From positions 1 to 44,557 of IMG/VR virus record IMGVR_UViG_3300048536_000095: a stretch of DNA of 44,557 nt. One strand, 5' to 3'. Positions 42,080-44,557 of the stretch are shown here, piece after piece; the stretch's first letter is position 1; each line of letters opens with the position of its first letter. The position numbers and the translations under genes are program-made. Under the pieces are notes generated by a model. That model made no database searches and had not been told where the DNA came from. It saw only the letters and a list, made by a program, of their open reading frames with translations. Origin of the DNA: a virus.

Positions 42080-42805
42080 TTACTCCCAATCAGATAGGAT
42101 ATCTCCCAGATCGTCACCGTCTGTGGGCGGCGGTGCTTTCTTGGTAGCCTTCTTCACAGGCTCGGGGGCTTCCTCAGAACGAGTATCAGGTGCTACATCA
42201 ACGTCATCGGGAGTATCATCAATCTCAAACCCCGAAATCATAGCGGGGGCTTCATCAATGGAAAACCCATCTTCTGTATCAAAGGGAGAGTAATCTTCCA
42301 TAGGCTTGAGGTCGATAACTTGTATGGCGCGTAGGCGCAAAGAGACACCGTGATCGCGCATACTATAAGGAACAAACGTAACCTGTAGGTGTATCTTGCT
42401 GCCTGTAGTAAGCATAAAATCATCGTCTAGTTTCTTGTTCTTGGCGTCATACTGAGCAGGCTTTGTAGTAAGCTGTTCCCCATACGCACCCTTCAGTACG
42501 GCTTTACCAATATACGTACCGTCTTCTTGCTTACTGAATACCTCCGCAGGTGCAGGTATTTTTGTGGGCCACTTAGCTTGCTTTTTCTCTTTGTAAGCCG
42601 CAGCCATAGCTTTATACAAGTCCTCGGCTTGTGCCTTAGTCATGCGAAAACTGGTTTCGTACTTTGCGCCATCGTCGGATGGATCGCACGGCACAGACTT
42701 ACCCCGTTCCCCTGCGGTAGGGTCATATCGATAGGTGCGGTTAACTCGGGGGTACTGCGCGATAACACCAAGTATAATGTGGCTCATAGAGTTGGCGATA
42801 GCCAT
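42080..42805 (-). CDS. ssDNA-binding protein (T7 gp2.5-like)
   Basis: A 241-residue protein expected to coat single-stranded DNA at the fork. About residues 1-170 read as an OB-type domain (ILGVIAQYPRVNRTYRYDPT; RMTKAQAEDLYKAMAAAY; KIHLQVTFVPYSMRDHGVSL). The last 65 residues are disordered and Asp/Glu-rich, ending GDDLGDILSDWE. This is the acidic tail with a near-terminal aromatic typical of T7 gp2.5 and other phage SSBs, which docks polymerase and helicase. A taggag site supports the ATG at 42805. Confidence 0.8.
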   Translation of the reverse strand: MAIANSMSHIILGVIAQYPRVNRTYRYDPTAGERGKSVPCDPSDDGAKYETSFRMTKAQAEDLYKAMAAAYKEKKQAKWPTKIPAPAEVFSKQEDGTYIGKAVLKGAYGEQLTTKPAQYDAKNKKLDDDFMLTTGSKIHLQVTFVPYSMRDHGVSLRLRAIQVIDLKPMEDYSPFDTEDGFSIDEAPAMISGFEIDDTPDDVDVAPDTRSEEAPEPVKKATKKAPPPTDGDDLGDILSDWE

Positions 42806-42836
42806 GTCGTTCTCCTAGGTTTTTGTTTTAAGGTAG

Positions 42837-43484
42837 TTAAAGACCGCTCTCGTCTGAGAACGGGGATTTAGAATTGATATGGGCAGAAAGTATAGCCGTG
42901 TTTATCGCTTCTAAAGTATCTGGATGGTCAATCATACCGTCCACGTCCTGCATTTCGGCTACGTTTAAAGACCTTTTCGGCCTAAAAAATAACTTTGGTA
43001 CAGGGCTATCTACATCAAAGTAGATGTTAGTGACCACAGACGCAAACCGCGTGTTGTGACTACTTAAATGCTTTGCATAGGATTGAAGAGGAGTATTACC
43101 ATTCTGGGGTTTCCCAAATATAGATGTAGCAGACACTTGTAGCTGATACGCTTTATCTAGTTCACCTTCTAGTAACACCGCTATGCGTTGATGGAACCTA
43201 CACGCCCTGCCCATACCCGAACCAGAACCACGTATGTTTTGGGTGCAGTCCATACACCGTACCGATTGCACATCTTCAGTGGGTACGTCTTTATCAGGAC
43301 GATCTGTGTCTGAGGACCAACAGGTAGGTGCAGTAGGGTTATCACTATCGTACACGCCTTCATAATACGAGCGAGATATTTCCGCTGCGTTTACTATGAC
43401 TGCATCAAGTGATGTAGCCGTACCGCCATCAGGAAGCGTGAATACGTTGCCCCCTGTACTGATACGACTAAAGCGTTCCGACAT
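42837..43484 (-). CDS. Zinc-ribbon protein of replication operon
   Basis: A 215-residue protein. Four Cys in the pattern C55, C77-x2-C80, C95 (with H98 nearby) form a probable zinc site (RCMDCTQN; GRACRFHQR). The C-terminal half is beta-rich (SVVTNIYFDVDSPVPKLFFR). I recall phage proteins with a CxxC...C ribbon in this position between regulator and SSB. A replication-accessory or ssDNA-binding role is plausible. The start overlaps the upstream HTH gene by one base (TAATG). Confidence 0.65.
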   Translation of the reverse strand: MSERFSRISTGGNVFTLPDGGTATSLDAVIVNAAEISRSYYEGVYDSDNPTAPTCWSSDTDRPDKDVPTEDVQSVRCMDCTQNIRGSGSGMGRACRFHQRIAVLLEGELDKAYQLQVSATSIFGKPQNGNTPLQSYAKHLSSHNTRFASVVTNIYFDVDSPVPKLFFRPKRSLNVAEMQDVDGMIDHPDTLEAINTAILSAHINSKSPFSDESGL

Positions 43485-43720
43485 TACCGTGGCCCCATTT
43501 CTTCGGGAGTAAACATTTCAAGCTGCTCCCCGTCACCATCATTATACTTCTCGGCCAACAATGCGTCTTGCAGCCTAGAAATGTTAAACCTGTAAGTATC
43601 GTTTAACTTAATGAACGTACTGTCAGGGATACGTCCCTGTCTAAGCCACGCCCGTACTGTGGACACAGACACTTGAAAGTGCTTTGCCACATCTTCAATC
43701 TTACTCAAATCTTGGGTCAT
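43484..43720 (-). CDS. Small HTH DNA-binding protein (excisionase/MerR-like)
   Basis: A 78-residue protein. About residues 5-50 form a winged HTH of the HTH_17/MerR-like type: LSKIEDVAKHFQVSVSTVRA, then WLRQGRIPDSTFIKLNDTYR and FNISRLQDALL. The short size without an effector domain resembles excisionase or AlpA-like proteins. No integrase is in the window, so a transcription regulator of the replication operon is the simplest reading. The start overlaps the previous gene (ATGA). Confidence 0.75.
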   Translation of the reverse strand: MTQDLSKIEDVAKHFQVSVSTVRAWLRQGRIPDSTFIKLNDTYRFNISRLQDALLAEKYNDGDGEQLEMFTPEEMGPR

Positions 43721-44106
43721 TTTTTCCTCACAGCTACGGTGTATTCCGAATCCACGTTCAACCCTTTGGGTACGAGGTCGGGGTTTTCTTCCAAGAATTG
43801 TTTTACGTTAGCTTGGTTAAGCCGCTTTTCATAAAAGTGCGGTACGTCATGCTCCATGATAAAAGCGTTCATGCTTTCCCAATCGCTAGTCCAATACCGC
43901 TGCTTAACAGACCTGTAAAATAATCCTTCGGAAGTCCTAACACTATCCACTGCGTGTTCCTTGCAGTGAGATAGCAGAGCCTGTTTAATCTTATCTAGTT
44001 GAGCAGACAGTGTACCGTCCTGCTCCTTAAATTCTTTAGATAATTCGGCTCGTTTCTCACGTATTTTTATATACGTTTTCGTCAACTTATCCACAGTTAC
44101 AGTCAT
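43717..44106 (-). CDS. Conserved phage protein, unknown function
   Basis: A 129-residue protein. The first half is a charged coiled coil (IKIREKRAELSKEFKEQDGT; LDKIKQALLSHCKEH). The second half has a conserved-looking core (GLFYRSVKQRYWTSDWESMN; EKRLNQANVKQFLEENPDLV; GLNVDSEYTVAVRKK). I recall this family beside SNF2 helicase genes in many phages. It resembles host-nuclease-inhibitor (Gam-like) helical proteins in layout, but that is speculative. A ggagg site precedes the ATG. Confidence 0.65.
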   Translation of the reverse strand: MTVTVDKLTKTYIKIREKRAELSKEFKEQDGTLSAQLDKIKQALLSHCKEHAVDSVRTSEGLFYRSVKQRYWTSDWESMNAFIMEHDVPHFYEKRLNQANVKQFLEENPDLVPKGLNVDSEYTVAVRKK

Positions 44107-44158
44107 TGCATCCTCCGTCTTTTATTATTGATCTGTTGTATATATTAACAATGTGTGT

Positions 44159-44557
44159 CTAGTCAAGCAAATCTTTGTACAAATCAATTATTTTAGTGTG
44201 AATGTTTATACGGGCATCTAACAAACTGTATATACGTTTCTCAGCACTAGAACCTGCTAGTTGCACCACAGTGCATTTGTGAGTTTGCCCTGCGCGGTGA
44301 ACCCTTGCGTTAGCTTGGGCGTAGGTTTCCAGTGAAGGTGTCGGCCCCCACCACACGACTGTGTTCGCTGCGGTCAGTGTCACCCCATGTGCAGCGGCGG
44401 CGGGTTGGATAACCAAAATCTTAGGGTCATCTTCTGTTTGAAACTTTTGAAAAATCTCAGTGCGTTTGTGTACTGGTACGTCTCCACGTATTACCTCTGC
44501 GGATATCTTGTCTGCTCGTAGCTTTTCGGTAAGCAAATCTATAGTGTGTTTGAACGG
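44159..44557 (-). CDS. SNF2-family helicase, C-terminal part (5' partial)
   Basis: An open frame running off the right edge; 132 codons are visible and the TTG at 44536 is not a real start. Helicase C-terminal motifs are clear: VIQPAAAAHGVTLTAANTVV (motif V), then WWGPTPSLETYAQANARVHR with QANARVHRAGQ (motif VI, two arginines for ATP hydrolysis). The missing N-terminal half should hold Walker A and the DExx box. It heads the visible replication operon. Confidence 0.88.
   Translation of the reverse strand, partial: PFKHTIDLLTEKLRADKISAEVIRGDVPVHKRTEIFQKFQTEDDPKILVIQPAAAAHGVTLTAANTVVWWGPTPSLETYAQANARVHRAGQTHKCTVVQLAGSSAEKRIYSLLDARINIHTKIIDLYKDLLD

Noticed and set aside
43484-43720. Excisionase implying a temperate phage
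   Set aside because: The small HTH fits an excisionase fold, but no integrase, repressor or attachment site is in the window, and the gene sits inside a replication operon.

Overview
This window is part of a tailed double-stranded DNA phage genome with podovirus-type virion genes (short tail, DNA-ejection apparatus). It is not a bacterial chromosome. The signs are a portal gene followed by scaffold and capsid genes, two head-tail adaptor-like proteins, a P22 gp10 / T7 gp12-like tail nozzle candidate, many fibre genes, a lysis cassette, very large internal virion proteins, and an opposing replication operon. Coding density is near total, with many ATGA/TAATG overlaps. No integrase, repressor, rRNA or tRNA was seen, so nothing here indicates lysogeny. 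Many small proteins resemble conserved proteins of uncultured marine phages, so an aquatic (probably marine) host is likely. That is inference from recalled families and could not be checked here.

Layout, plus strand (1-38854). Head module: portal (open at the left edge), a small unknown, a GroES-like co-chaperonin, scaffold, two small head proteins and the HK97-fold-type major capsid protein, closed by an intrinsic terminator at about 5650. Next (5795-10763) comes a run of small virion genes. It includes six very basic Lys-rich mini-proteins, two adaptor-like proteins and a pair of paralogous beta-rich proteins. Fibre/adhesin module (10781-21734): a propeller-repeat fibre, an 830-aa protein with a cupredoxin-like domain, two duplicated 'propeller fibre + about 85-aa partner' cassettes, and a glycine-rich T4 gp38-like adhesin. 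Lysis module (21747-23994): an XhlA-like protein, two small exported proteins, membrane proteins including a 68-aa and a 3TM-type holin, and an M15 endopeptidase endolysin. Tail nozzle and ejection module (24006-38854): nozzle, small tail proteins, a GNAT-like protein, and internal virion proteins of 353, 1037 and 2221 aa. The last is a polyvalent-type protein with an HExxH metalloprotease motif.

Layout, minus strand (44557 down to 38944). A compact replication operon reads, in transcription order: SNF2-family helicase (open at the right edge), a 129-aa conserved protein, an HTH protein, a Cys4 zinc-ribbon protein, a T7 gp2.5-like ssDNA-binding protein, an archaeo-eukaryotic-type primase fused to a DUF927-type helicase, and a 75-aa protein. 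It ends at a strong minus-strand terminator lying between the two converging transcription units.

No stretch over 300 bases lacks a gene. The longest gap (5623-5794) holds the terminator and an undefined leader. I found no convincing promoter consensus. The observations most worth follow-up are a short GG-box motif shared by several otherwise unrelated virion proteins, the cluster of basic mini-proteins, the in-frame amber codon between two fibre genes, an exact 52-codon propeller repeat, and the phage-encoded GroES.
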